Numbered from the stretch's first letter, positions 1-7,184 are shown. The stretch is DNA of 10,333 nt from Methanothrix sp. (GCA_028708055.1 JAQVZT010000077.1:1-10333); one strand, 5' to 3'. Notes: generated from the letters alone by a model not told the origin. Numbers and translations: made by a program.

Positions 1-1229
1 TGAGGATACCGGAAGATCCCGATCTCGTCAAAGTGCACTCCCTTGGCAAAGCCCTCGCTCCTCACCCAGAGGCTGGCCGGACCGGGTTGCTCCCCGGTCA
101 CGCGGACTGGCAGGTACTCCGGGCCCTCCTGGTCTGAGGCGATGAATATCACCTTGCCGCCATCGATGTAGCGATTGAGCTTGCCGTTTAGTGTGGCATT
201 TCTGGCCACTACCACCAGATCAAAGCCACTCAGATCGCCCGAGGTCATCACGGCAACATTGGGTAGGGCGCGGAGAGCGGACAGAGCCGGTCCATCTTCA
301 CCCTGATAGAGAACTCTCTTTGAAGCCAGGTTGGGAACATAGATGTAGGCATGATTATCCCAGGAAACGGCATCATTCAGGTCCAGGGAGATCTCGTTCA
401 CTCCCGGGTAAGCAGTAAAAGACAGATAACTGTCTCCGCCGGAATCCATCTGCAGCGTGCGGCCCGCCGTGGTGCCGTCAGGGCTCTTAATAGTGACCGG
501 GACGGTTCTTGCCGGGCCGTAGTTGTGCACCATAGCAGTGTGGTTGACGTATCCCGGTCCGGGCACATCCCAGGCATCCACCAGGGCAACGTTGTCACCG
601 CCCAGGTAGCAGTCGGCAAAGACGATGCTAACCTTTCCGTCTGCCTGGAGGAGTTTGCGGGTGGCATCCGGTTCGTCACCGGTCCAGCTTATGAAATCCG
701 AGACCACCAGCATGTTACCCCCGTCTCCCGCCAGCAAGCCGCTCGCCAGGGTCATGGCGCTGGACAGATCGGAGGAGACCGCTTTTGGCTTAAGGGTACG
801 CAATGCGTCTCTGGCTTCCGCTGGGCTGCCTTCGGTGAGGATGGTCTGGGGCATGCTCTCTGCCAGGACGATGCTGATCTTCTGGTACCTGTCCAGGTAG
901 GGCTCGATGAGCGGCAGAGAGCTGGAGCTGGCCTGCATGCTGGCCGAGCCGTCCAGGACCACTGCCAGGTGGCTGCTCGCGGTCCCCTCTTCCGTAGTGT
1001 AGGGGCCGGCGGCGGCAACCGAGAGAGAGAGGAGAACCAGAAGCTGGACCCAGAAGAGAGGGTCGTTGATCAGCCGGCTGAGCACCGCGGAGCGTTCCGC
1101 CTCGCCTTCTCGCAAAAATTGCGTGGCTGAGAAGCGGATCTCCTTGGGCTGAGGACGGATGAGGTATATGATTATCAGTGGTACTATGGAGAGGAGCCCC
1201 AAGAGGGCCATAGGATTGCGGAAGGGCAT
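1..1229 (-). CDS. BatA-like von Willebrand factor A membrane protein (3' end outside window)
   Basis: The reverse strand is open from an ATG at 1229 to the window edge, giving 409 codons with no stop; the C-terminus is missing. The start reads MPFRNPMALLGLL, the typical opening of BatA/VWA proteins. A first membrane helix spans about residues 7-24 and a second about 57-74. A von Willebrand A domain follows: the metal-site motif DGSAS lies at residues 93-97 and a later VVSDF strand supplies another metal-site acid. After the VWA domain comes a beta-rich region (about residues 225 onward) that should face outside the cell. BatA-type proteins usually sit beside MoxR ATPases and DUF58 proteins, which would lie beyond position 1 if the operon is standard. 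I see no frameshift in the stretches checked by eye. The exact biological role of archaeal members is not established. Family assignment is strong; function is inferred. Confidence 0.85.
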   Translation of the reverse strand, partial: MPFRNPMALLGLLSIVPLIIIYLIRPQPKEIRFSATQFLREGEAERSAVLSRLINDPLFWVQLLVLLSLSVAAAGPYTTEEGTASSHLAVVLDGSASMQASSSSLPLIEPYLDRYQKISIVLAESMPQTILTEGSPAEARDALRTLKPKAVSSDLSSAMTLASGLLAGDGGNMLVVSDFISWTGDEPDATRKLLQADGKVSIVFADCYLGGDNVALVDAWDVPGPGYVNHTAMVHNYGPARTVPVTIKSPDGTTAGRTLQMDSGGDSYLSFTAYPGVNEISLDLNDAVSWDNHAYIYVPNLASKRVLYQGEDGPALSALRALPNVAVMTSGDLSGFDLVVVARNATLNGKLNRYIDGGKVIFIASDQEGPEYLPVRVTGEQPGPASLWVRSEGFAKGVHFDEIGIFRYP

Positions 1230-1252
1230 TTGATTAGACGTTTGGTCAAAGA

Positions 1253-1260
1253 TATATGAA
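1253..1260 (-). promoter_or_regulatory. TATA box for the VWA gene
   Basis: On the reverse strand TTCATATA begins 31 bases before the ATG at 1229, and no GGAGG-like site precedes that ATG. Archaeal transcription starts about 25 bases after the TATA centre, so the transcript would begin at or next to the start codon. The assignment rests only on sequence and spacing. Confidence 0.4.
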
Positions 1261-1277
1261 AAGGTTTGCGCAGACCA

Positions 1278-1286
1278 TAAATATAA
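1278..1286 (+). promoter_or_regulatory. TATA box for the fwd-argF operon
   Basis: The sequence TAAATATAA lies about 50 bases before the ATG of the first operon gene. Initiation would be expected near 1306-1310, leaving a leader of about 27 bases that includes the GAGGT ribosome site at 1324-1328. The 106-base gap between the divergent ATGs at 1229 and 1336 must hold both promoters. Confidence 0.45.
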
Positions 1287-1335
1287 TCGATGCCACAAAG
1301 CTGTATCATATCTTTCCCAAACTGAGGTTCTGGTT

Positions 1336-1797
1336 ATGGTCAGCGCCATGGAGATCTATATGCTTTTGCCCAAGACCAACTGCAAGAAATGCGGGCTACC
1401 TACCTGCATGGCCTTTGCCGTGGGCCTCTTGGGCCGGCAGAAGAAGGTTGACGAGTGCACTCCTCTCATTGAGGAGAAGAAGTACGAGGCCAAGCTGAAG
1501 AAGCTTCGAGAGGTGATGGCGCCCCTCGAGAATGCCTCGGAGACCGGCCTGATCATACATCCCGAGAAGTGTTTCGGCTGCGGAAACTGCGTTGTCGCCT
1601 GTCCTGTCAATGTGGCTGCGGAGCCTACGCGCACCGCGGTGGGCCTCGGCCCGGAGGGCGAAAAGGTGATTCTGCGGGTGGAAGACGGGGTAGTGGTGGC
1701 CAACAACCTGAAGGAATGCAGGCGCTTTGGGCCGGGCGGAACTCAATGCAATGCCTGCACTGCGACCTGTCCGAGCAAGGCCATAGAGTTCGTTTAG
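1336..1797 (+). CDS. Iron-sulfur protein of the formylmethanofuran dehydrogenase cluster (Fe-S domain plus 2[4Fe-4S] ferredoxin)
   Basis: This 153-residue protein carries three cysteine clusters. The first (C16, C19, C24, C41; spacing CxxCx4Cx16C in LPKTNCKKCGLPTC) matches the Fe-S domain at the N-terminus of the CODH/ACS corrinoid subunits (PF04060 type). The second is a classic ferredoxin motif at C79, C82, C85, C89-P. The third uses C128, C138, C141, C145-P. The 2[4Fe-4S] half resembles FwdG, the small electron-transfer subunit of formylmethanofuran dehydrogenase. Placement directly before fwdB supports a role in passing electrons between ferredoxin and the FwdB active site; that role is inferred. 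The ATG at 1336 is preferred because GAGGT lies 7 bases upstream; an internal ATG at 1348 is the alternative. It could also serve another redox enzyme. The N-terminal extra domain is not part of the small FwdG proteins I know. Confidence 0.8.
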   Translation: MVSAMEIYMLLPKTNCKKCGLPTCMAFAVGLLGRQKKVDECTPLIEEKKYEAKLKKLREVMAPLENASETGLIIHPEKCFGCGNCVVACPVNVAAEPTRTAVGLGPEGEKVILRVEDGVVVANNLKECRRFGPGGTQCNACTATCPSKAIEFV

Positions 1798-1820
1798 GTG
1801 AAGGAGAGGGTGAAAAGCAA

Positions 1821-3056
1821 ATGGCGATATGCACGGGATGCTCGCTTCTCTGCGAGGATATTGTGGCAAGCTTTGAGAATGGTTCTCTCAAGCACGCAAA
1901 GAACCTCTGCCGCAGGGGGCACGGCCACTTCCAGGCGGCTTTAACAGAGAGGGCGCGGCCCATGATCGATGGTGAGCAGGCGGCGATCGACAAGGCGATC
2001 GAGAGGGCGGCGGAGATTCTCAAGAGTGCTAAAAGGCCGCTTCTCTATGGCTGGTCGCATTGCACGTTGGCGGCGCAATCAGCGGGAATAGCTCTGGCTG
2101 AGAAGCTGGGCGCGACGACAGAGGTGACCCTTGACGGGGCTTCCTCCTTCTGCGAGGGCATTTTGATGGAGCAGATCCTGTCCGGCAAGATTGCGACCTG
2201 CACTCTGGATGATGTGAGAAACTATGCAGACACCAGCATCTTCTGGGGGTCGGACCCATCCAGCAGCCATCCCCGCCATCTCTCCCGTTTTTCCTATTAT
2301 CCGCGAGGGGAGAAGAGGCAGAGAAGCTACGAGGAGGAGAGGACCTGCATTGCCGTGGACGTGCGAAAGTCGCCTACGGCGCTTTTATGCAGCAACTACT
2401 ACTTCCGGCTGCCGCCGGGTGGAGACGCCCAGTTCATCGAGGCTGTCCTGGCGGTACTGGACGGAAAGATTCCGAAAGTCGCAGACAAGAAGAAGATGAT
2501 TGAGCTAGGGAGCCTTCTCAAGAAGACTGAATGGGGAGCGATCTTTCCCGGACCGGGCCTGATTTATTCCCTGCAGGATAAGATGGATCTCTTCGAGCAG
2601 CTTCTTGCCCGGCTCAATGAAATCACCTCCTTCAAGGTCGTTCCCATGGTGGCGGACTGCAATGCGCGAGGCTTTAATGAGCTATTGTTCGAGAAGACCG
2701 GGCACGCCGGCAGCATCTCTTTCCAGGGCGGCTCGGCTGCCTACGGCGCAGAGCACAGCGTTCTCGCCGCCGCAAAGAAATGCGATGCTGTGCTGGCCGT
2801 GGGCTCGGACCCGCTATCCGATTTGCCAATCGGCGCTGCCCGCGCTCTGGCGAGCCAGCCGATCATTGCCATCGATCCCAGGCGGTCTCTGACCACAGAC
2901 GCAGCGAAGGTGGTCATTCCTTCTGCTCTCACCGGTCTCGAGGCAGGGGGAACGGCAGTGCGCATGGACGGGGTGAAGGTGAACTTCGAGCCCATTATGA
3001 AGTCAGAGCTGCTCACCGATGAGCAGATTCTGGTCCGCATCATGGAGGCGATTTAA
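1821..3056 (+). CDS. fwdB: Formylmethanofuran dehydrogenase subunit B (molybdopterin catalytic subunit)
   Basis: FwdB holds the tungsten- or molybdenum-pterin site that reduces CO2 to formate before transfer to methanofuran, reversibly, in the cytoplasm. The 411-residue product fits the family's usual length of roughly 430. Four cysteines near the start (C4, C7, C11, C30) form the expected [4Fe-4S] site. C111 in the motif SSFCEG is the likely metal ligand; it is cysteine, not selenocysteine. The start at 1821 (MAICTGCSLLCEDI) is chosen because the motif begins there and GGAGAGGG lies just upstream. The frame is open further upstream to 1569, but that stretch only shadows the previous gene. 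The stop TAA touches the ATG of fwdD, so the two are surely co-translated. W versus Mo type cannot be decided from the sequence. fwdA and fwdC are not in this window. Confidence 0.93.
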   Translation: MAICTGCSLLCEDIVASFENGSLKHAKNLCRRGHGHFQAALTERARPMIDGEQAAIDKAIERAAEILKSAKRPLLYGWSHCTLAAQSAGIALAEKLGATTEVTLDGASSFCEGILMEQILSGKIATCTLDDVRNYADTSIFWGSDPSSSHPRHLSRFSYYPRGEKRQRSYEEERTCIAVDVRKSPTALLCSNYYFRLPPGGDAQFIEAVLAVLDGKIPKVADKKKMIELGSLLKKTEWGAIFPGPGLIYSLQDKMDLFEQLLARLNEITSFKVVPMVADCNARGFNELLFEKTGHAGSISFQGGSAAYGAEHSVLAAAKKCDAVLAVGSDPLSDLPIGAARALASQPIIAIDPRRSLTTDAAKVVIPSALTGLEAGGTAVRMDGVKVNFEPIMKSELLTDEQILVRIMEAI

Positions 3057-3440
3057 ATGGCAGAGATTGAGGTCATTCTGGTAGCCGTGCGCGACATATT
3101 CCAGGATGAAGCGGGTAGAAAGAGCCTGTTTTCCGAGGAGTACAGGATTCTGAGCGCCCTGATCACTCTAGACAAGCAGGACATGGCCGGCCTGGCAATC
3201 AAGGACGGGGATAAGCTGCTGGTGAAGAGCGAGGCCGGGAGCATAGTAGCAGCTGCCAGGGCTTCGAAGGATGAAGTCCGGGAGGCTCATCCCGGCCTGG
3301 CATTCATTTGCGTCAGCCCCTGGTACAGCCAGCTTGTCCCGGATGACGGATGCGAACGCATTAGCGTCAAGGCGACGCTCGTGCCCACAGCCGAGGCCGT
3401 TACTGCGATATCCGAGATTCAGGCGCGGATGAAGAGCTGA
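3057..3440 (+). CDS. fwdD: Formylmethanofuran dehydrogenase subunit D (molybdopterin-dinucleotide-binding)
   Basis: The 127-residue product has the size and fold pattern of FwdD, which corresponds to the C-terminal dinucleotide-binding barrel of molybdopterin oxidoreductases and closes over the cofactor held by FwdB. Visible hallmarks are a short beta-strand start, the central LITLDKQDMAGLAIKDGD region (an Asp-Gly turn after a hydrophobic strand, typical of this barrel) and the VSPWYSQLVPDDG stretch. The ATG follows the fwdB stop with no gap, and GGAGG at 3044-3048 inside the fwdB end supplies the ribosome site 8 bases away. In many methanogens fwdD and fwdB are joined by fwdA and fwdC; here the next gene is argF, so the remaining subunits must be encoded elsewhere. 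Confidence 0.9.
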   Translation: MAEIEVILVAVRDIFQDEAGRKSLFSEEYRILSALITLDKQDMAGLAIKDGDKLLVKSEAGSIVAAARASKDEVREAHPGLAFICVSPWYSQLVPDDGCERISVKATLVPTAEAVTAISEIQARMKS

Positions 3441-3450
3441 TGAGGGGAAG

Positions 3451-4392
3451 ATGATGAAGATGACGAAGACCAGGACAATTAAGGACCTTATCTCGATCTC
3501 TGATTTATCCAAAGAGGAAATACTGCGGCTGTTGGATAGCGCCGAGGCCTTCCGGGCGAGGAGGGGCGGGCATGGCGAGCCCTTGCTCGGCAAGAGTTTA
3601 GCCATGATCTTCGAGAAGCCCTCCACCCGCACAAGGGTCTCTTTGGAGGTGGCGGCGGCGGAGCTGGGCGGCCATCCCATTTACCTCTCGGCAAGCGAGC
3701 TGCAGCTGGGCAGAGGCGAGACCATCGCAGACACAGCGCGGGTGCTATCTCGATATGTGCATGGCATCACTGCCCGGGTTTACTCCCACCATACCGTTCT
3801 TCAGCTGGCCAGGCACGCCAGCGTGCCGGTGGTCAATGCACTCTCCGACTGGGAGCACCCCTTGCAGATTCTGGCGGACTTGCAGACCATCAAGCAGCGG
3901 TTCGGTGAGCTGGAGGGGCTGAGCCTTGCCTGGATCGGGGACGGAAATAACGTCTGCAATTCCCTCATTTTGGCGGCGTCCATTTTGGGAATGCAGATCA
4001 GTGTGGCCTCGCCGGAAGGCTACCAGCCGACTGAGCAGATCCTGGCCCGGGCCAGGGAGCTTGGGGGCAAGCCTTTGGTTGTCGTCGAGCCAGAGGAGGC
4101 GGCAAATGATGCAGACGTTCTGGTCACCGACACCTGGGTTTCCATGGGTGACGAGGCTGAGGAGGCGGAGCGGCTGAGGGTCTTCGGCAGGTATCAGGTG
4201 AACGCGGCGCTCATGCATCAAGCAGCGCCGCAGGCCATAGCTCTTCATTGTCTGCCTGCCCACCGGGGCCAGGAGATCACGGATGAGGTTATGGACGGGC
4301 CTCAGTCTGCAGTCTTTGATGAGGCCGAGAACCGGATGCACACCAGCAAGGCGGTCATGGCCTGGCTGATGGGAGAGAGCTCTCAGGATTGA
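3451..4392 (+). CDS. argF: Ornithine carbamoyltransferase
   Basis: The enzyme joins carbamoyl phosphate and ornithine to give citrulline in arginine synthesis. The 313-residue length is normal. Carbamoyl-phosphate site residues are STRTR at 58-62 and HPLQ at 136-139. The ornithine site is shown by DTWVSMG at 227-233 and the catalytic loop HCLPAHRG at 266-273. These motifs separate it clearly from aspartate carbamoyltransferase. Three ATGs crowd the start (3451, 3454, 3460) after GAGGGGA at 3442-3448; spacing slightly favours 3454, but the difference is one residue. It begins 10 bases after fwdD and so probably shares its transcript, although no metabolic link between the two is obvious. Confidence 0.96.
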   Translation: MMKMTKTRTIKDLISISDLSKEEILRLLDSAEAFRARRGGHGEPLLGKSLAMIFEKPSTRTRVSLEVAAAELGGHPIYLSASELQLGRGETIADTARVLSRYVHGITARVYSHHTVLQLARHASVPVVNALSDWEHPLQILADLQTIKQRFGELEGLSLAWIGDGNNVCNSLILAASILGMQISVASPEGYQPTEQILARARELGGKPLVVVEPEEAANDADVLVTDTWVSMGDEAEEAERLRVFGRYQVNAALMHQAAPQAIALHCLPAHRGQEITDEVMDGPQSAVFDEAENRMHTSKAVMAWLMGESSQD

Positions 4393-4410
4393 GGTAATGC
4401 GAGGAGCCAG

Positions 4411-4836
4411 ATGAAGGCGAAAAGGGCGGGAAGGTACCGAGATGAGCTGGACCTGATCATTCTCAGGGCAGGGCAGGCACAGTCCTGGCTGGAAGAAGAA
4501 GGTCCGGAGGATTTCCTGGAGGACGACAAGACGAAGCTTGCGACCTACAAGGCCTTCCAGGAAGCGGTTGAAGCCAGCATGGACGTGGTGGCCATGATGT
4601 GCAAGGATCTGGGTAGCACTCCTCAGGATGATTACGGCAACCTGGAAAGGCTTGAGGTGCTGGCAGATGCCTCAAGAGAGGTCTTGAAAGAGGCCAATGG
4701 TCTGCGAAATCATCTCATCCACCGCTATAACAAACGGGATGATCATCTTGCCTGGCAGAGCATGGCAGATCTGCTCCCCGGAATACTGGCATTCACTGAA
4801 GAGGTAGCAGCGTGGCTGGAGAAGAGATTGCCCTGA
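4411..4836 (+). CDS. hepT: HepT-like HEPN ribonuclease toxin
   Basis: The 141-residue, mostly helical protein carries the HEPN nuclease motif R-x4-H-x-Y as RNHLIHRY (R99, H104, Y106) near the C-terminus, as in HepT (DUF86). Family knowledge: HepT is an RNase that is silenced when its partner MntA adds AMP groups to the tyrosine of this motif, so Y106 is the predicted target. The ribosome site GAGGAG at 4401-4406 precedes the ATG by 4 bases. It starts 18 bases after argF and overlaps mntA by 25 bases, the tight coupling expected for a toxin-antitoxin pair. All key residues are present, so it should be active. The N-terminal half is the less certain part of the fold assignment. Confidence 0.82.
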   Translation: MKAKRAGRYRDELDLIILRAGQAQSWLEEEGPEDFLEDDKTKLATYKAFQEAVEASMDVVAMMCKDLGSTPQDDYGNLERLEVLADASREVLKEANGLRNHLIHRYNKRDDHLAWQSMADLLPGILAFTEEVAAWLEKRLP

Positions 4837-5270
4837 GAGTGAAGGCGGACCTCTCGTTTATCCAGGACCCCATCTGGCGGGAGCAGATCCTGGGGGTGCT
4901 CCTCTACGGCTCTCAGGCCACTGGAGAAGCCGGGCCGAGAAGCGATATCGACCTGTGCATTGTCGCGCCGAGGGTTTCCGATCATTCTCTGCTCTGGAGG
5001 AAATTTGTATCTCATCTCAGGGACAGCCGCTATGATGTGCGCATCTTTGAGCTCTTGCCTCTTTTTCTCAAGGCGGCGGTGATTGAGCAGGGAATCGTGG
5101 TCTACTGCGAGGATGAGCCTGAGCTTTACGAGTACTTCTATCCATTCCGGCGCGACTGGCTGGATCAGAAGCACCGGCAGGAGATGACTGCAGAGGAGGC
5201 AAAAGGGCTCTTCCGGACCGCCGGGCGGACACAGGCGCGGAGGGTATCGCAAAGTTCTAGTAGAGCATAG
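4812..5270 (+). CDS. mntA: MntA-like nucleotidyltransferase antitoxin
   Basis: A minimal nucleotidyltransferase of 152 residues. The signature GS-x10-D-x-D is complete: GS at 33-34, D45 and D47 (RSDIDL), with D75 in YDVRIFE as the likely third carboxylate. In MntA/HepT pairs this protein transfers AMP onto the HEPN partner and blocks its RNase activity. The start codon is GTG at 4812, inside the end of hepT; GAGGT at 4801-4805 lies 6 bases before it, which decides the start. Translation is therefore coupled to hepT. The last 25 or so residues are rich in Arg, Ser and Gln and look unstructured. It ends just before the tRNA promoter. Confidence 0.82.
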   Translation: MAGEEIALRVKADLSFIQDPIWREQILGVLLYGSQATGEAGPRSDIDLCIVAPRVSDHSLLWRKFVSHLRDSRYDVRIFELLPLFLKAAVIEQGIVVYCEDEPELYEYFYPFRRDWLDQKHRQEMTAEEAKGLFRTAGRTQARRVSQSSSRA

Positions 5271-5273
5271 CAC

Positions 5274-5280
5274 TTTTATC
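5274..5280 (+). promoter_or_regulatory. TATA box for tRNA-Leu
   Basis: TTTTATC lies right after the mntA stop. Initiation would be expected near 5302, about 12 bases before the mature tRNA end. A small inverted repeat (CCCAT / ATGGG, 5291-5304) falls in the predicted 5' leader. It indicates that the tRNA has its own promoter. Confidence 0.45.
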
Positions 5281-5313
5281 TGGCCATGTCCCATTGGCAT
5301 GGGCAAAGTGCGC

Positions 5314-5396
5314 GCGGGGGTTGCGAAGTGGTTAAAGGCGCAGGGCTTAGGACCCTGTCACGAAGGTGTTCGCGGGTTCGACTCCCGTCCCCCGCA
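5314..5396 (+). tRNA. tRNA-Leu, anticodon UAG
   Basis: A full cloverleaf can be drawn by hand. The 7-bp acceptor stem pairs GCGGGGG with CCCCCGC, the D arm closes with GCG/CGC, and the anticodon stem CAGGG/CCCTG carries the loop CTTAGGA with anticodon TAG at 5348-5350. A long variable arm fits leucine, and the T arm is GCGGG-TTCGACT-CCCGT. The discriminator base is A, as expected for leucine. The CCA tail is not encoded and no intron is present. It decodes CUA codons. Confidence 0.96.
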
Positions 5397-5698
5397 TAAT
5401 TCAGCATTTTGGTATCGATTTCGCTTTAGACGGCTTTATTATTGTTATTGTCGCGTTAATATATAGTTTTTCGCGTCTTTTCACAGGGATTTTGTCACGC
5501 AACTTTTATAAATTATTTAACGTGATGCAGCCTAGGAACGGCTAGAAGATCATTGCTACTCAATGGTTGTTGCCAAAGTACTCGCATATTCCACGAAAAG
5601 TAAGCATAAAGCATCGTATATTTAAGTTAGAATAGTATCTATTTTAGATTTCATTTGATCGATCTTTCCAATTATATATTCACATGAATATCGTAATA
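5397..5698. other. AT-rich spacer after the tRNA, no gene seen
   Basis: No reading frame of credible length or composition is present; the longest ATG-led stretch near 5563 has only about 20 codons. T-rich runs shortly after the tRNA (about 5435-5455 and 5467-5471) could end its transcript. A strong TATA-like TTTTATAAATTA lies at 5504-5515 and could drive an unrecognised RNA from about 5535. Composition differs sharply from the GC-rich operon to the left. Confidence 0.6.
5671..5680 (+). promoter_or_regulatory. TATA box before a candidate small RNA
   Basis: ATTATATATT is a near-ideal archaeal TATA element. Its centre is about 26 bases before the GC-richer island starting at 5700, the standard distance to a transcription start. 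No protein gene follows on this strand. Confidence 0.4.
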
Positions 5699-5699
5699 T

Positions 5700-5840
5700 G
5701 GGCTTGGGACTTGCCGGGTGCCTCTCCTCGCAGGACAGACCGTGGTCCTATCGCTGATCTGGTCTCTTCATGGTGAAATTACCAAAACATTGCCTGTTTT
5801 GGCAGAATCACCGAAACAAAACGTTTTCGAATTTATTTTT
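5700..5840 (+). ncRNA. Candidate small structured RNA
   Basis: In an otherwise AT-rich 500-base spacer, the bases from about 5700 to 5770 are clearly GC-richer and begin where transcription from the TATA box at 5671-5680 should start. Two foldable elements are visible. The first pairs AGGAC (5732-5736) with GTCCT (5745-5749). The second has an outer stem GGTG/CACC (5772-5775 with 5809-5812), a symmetrical 6-by-6 internal loop, and a perfect inner stem CCAAAAC/GTTTTGG (5782-5788 with 5796-5802). T-runs at 5824-5827 and 5836-5840 could terminate the RNA. I do not recognise a known family, and expression is unproven. Confidence 0.3.
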
Positions 5841-5894
5841 CGGAAATAAAACGATTAATATAGTGAAGATGAATCTATACCCCGAACCTTAAAA

Positions 5895-5904
5895 CCTTAT
5901 AAGG
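5895..5904 (-). terminator. Palindrome over the stop of the transglutaminase gene
   Basis: CCTTATAAGG is a perfect 10-base palindrome that spans the TAA stop. Downstream on the reverse strand come short T-runs. It may act in transcript ending or be chance; no strong hairpin with a U-tract is present. Confidence 0.25.
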
Positions 5905-7159
5905 GGTTCATGGTAATATCCCCATGCGCTCCATTGCCACAGCCATCCCATATGCCCTTAAAAGAACTGCCATCAGGGTATAGATGATATTTGCAATTAA
6001 GAATTGCATCACCTTTTTTAATATAGGCAGTCTCTGAGAAAGTTATGCTATTAGCAGTCTCGAATCCTTCTATTTTATTGATAGAATTTAATGTAGTCCA
6101 CTCAATTTGGCCATTTATCGAACCATTTGTAGTTGGTCCAATAAGTGTTAATAAAAATGGCCATCGATTTGTGTTATATGTTACAATCCCTGAATAATAT
6201 TTAATCGATAAACTAGGGTTATTTTCTCTACCATTGAATGACTCATGATTCTTTTCAGGTAACCAAACTTTAATATCAGGTATTTCTGGCAGTTTTAACG
6301 GAGTCTTTACGTACTTGTCTCTGATACAGAGCACTATGTGTTTATCTCCCTGGTAAATAGGCCCCCCTGGATGGGTATTCCCTACCTCATCCGGCCCCCA
6401 ATCGAGGTTCAGCCAGACGTCCTTTGTGTCCGTATCTATATGTGTGTAGATCCTGTCAGTGTCGTATTTCTGCTGCAGCCACGCTATGATGCCTTCCACC
6501 TGATTGTCCTGCTCAGACATACTGCCAAGGTAGACCTCGGTGTAGGCGTGCCCGCCCATGCTCTCATTTCTGGCCAGGATGATCCTGGTGGTTCCACCAA
6601 CAGACTCCACGAGAGCCGCCATGAGAATAGCAAAATCGTCGCAGTCACCGCCGCCGATACAATTTGCCTTGTCACCTGCTTTCAAAGTTGCATTAGCGTA
6701 TCTTAAGTAATCAATGCCTCTCGGATCCCTCACATACCCCCAGCCCTTCTTGGATTCATCGCCATTTTTCAGGTAACCATAGATTGCAGCTATCTGATCG
6801 ATGGTTAAATCTCCAGGATACTTGAGGGCAAGCACAAGAGCCTCATCGTTTACTCGGGGGTTCTCGGGCTCTACTCTCGCATCAAACTCGGTCTTGAGTT
6901 CACTTACCTTCTTTTCTGTAGTGCCAGTCGGGAGGTTACCACCGCCTGTTATGGGAAAATCTAAGACCTCGTTGTCCGCAACCTGGGTTACTGCGGGTAC
7001 ACCTGCAAGGTCGGAGGATGACACATGGGCCTGTTCAAGTTGGACAGAAGAATAACCTGCCACATCTGCGGTGGTCTCGTCAAAGACGAAAGGCACATCT
7101 GCCGCTTCACATGATCCAATAAGAAGAACTATGCAGAGCCAGAGTGTCCAGGGAGACAT
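5897..7159 (-). CDS. Exported transglutaminase-like (cysteine protease fold) protein
   Basis: The ATG at 7159 gives 420 residues. A signal peptide with hydrophobic core WLCIVLLIG ends in IGSC at residue 17, so it may be a lipoprotein or be cleaved near CEAA. The catalytic domain shows the Cys-His-Asp triad of the transglutaminase-like superfamily: C173 in GGGDCDDFA, H204 in GGHAYTEVYL and D253 in WLNLDWGPDE. Archaeal and cyanobacterial relatives share the GDCDDFAILMAAL block; the true reaction (peptidase or cross-linking) is unknown. The last 130 or so residues, beta-rich with a closing WDGCGNG segment, are not recognised and are encoded by much more AT-rich DNA than the front, hinting at a mosaic gene. 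An upstream TTG in frame (7177) is rejected because the TATA spacing favours 7159. The gene faces the tRNA side convergently. Confidence 0.83.
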   Translation of the reverse strand: MSPWTLWLCIVLLIGSCEAADVPFVFDETTADVAGYSSVQLEQAHVSSSDLAGVPAVTQVADNEVLDFPITGGGNLPTGTTEKKVSELKTEFDARVEPENPRVNDEALVLALKYPGDLTIDQIAAIYGYLKNGDESKKGWGYVRDPRGIDYLRYANATLKAGDKANCIGGGDCDDFAILMAALVESVGGTTRIILARNESMGGHAYTEVYLGSMSEQDNQVEGIIAWLQQKYDTDRIYTHIDTDTKDVWLNLDWGPDEVGNTHPGGPIYQGDKHIVLCIRDKYVKTPLKLPEIPDIKVWLPEKNHESFNGRENNPSLSIKYYSGIVTYNTNRWPFLLTLIGPTTNGSINGQIEWTTLNSINKIEGFETANSITFSETAYIKKGDAILNCKYHLYPDGSSFKGIWDGCGNGAHGDITMNPL

Positions 7160-7184
7160 GATGACCGTATCTTGCAATTGCAGC

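Noticed and set aside
351..1130. Long forward frame opposite the VWA gene
   Set aside because: It is a shadow: the reverse frame gives a clear BatA/VWA protein with metal-site motif and membrane helices, while the forward text has no recognisable pattern.
1569..1820. N-terminal extension of FwdB
   Set aside because: The frame is open but overlaps the iron-sulfur gene, and its residues look random; the conserved cysteine motif starts at 1821 with a ribosome site before it.
5314..5396. tRNA-Leu as the attachment site of an integrated element covering the right half of the window
   Set aside because: No second copy of the tRNA 3' end is visible downstream, and no integrase gene is present.
5771..5818. 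Firm call of an H/ACA guide RNA
   Set aside because: The internal loop and ACA spacing fit loosely, but the upper stem is short, no kink-turn is seen and the implied target is not one I recognise.
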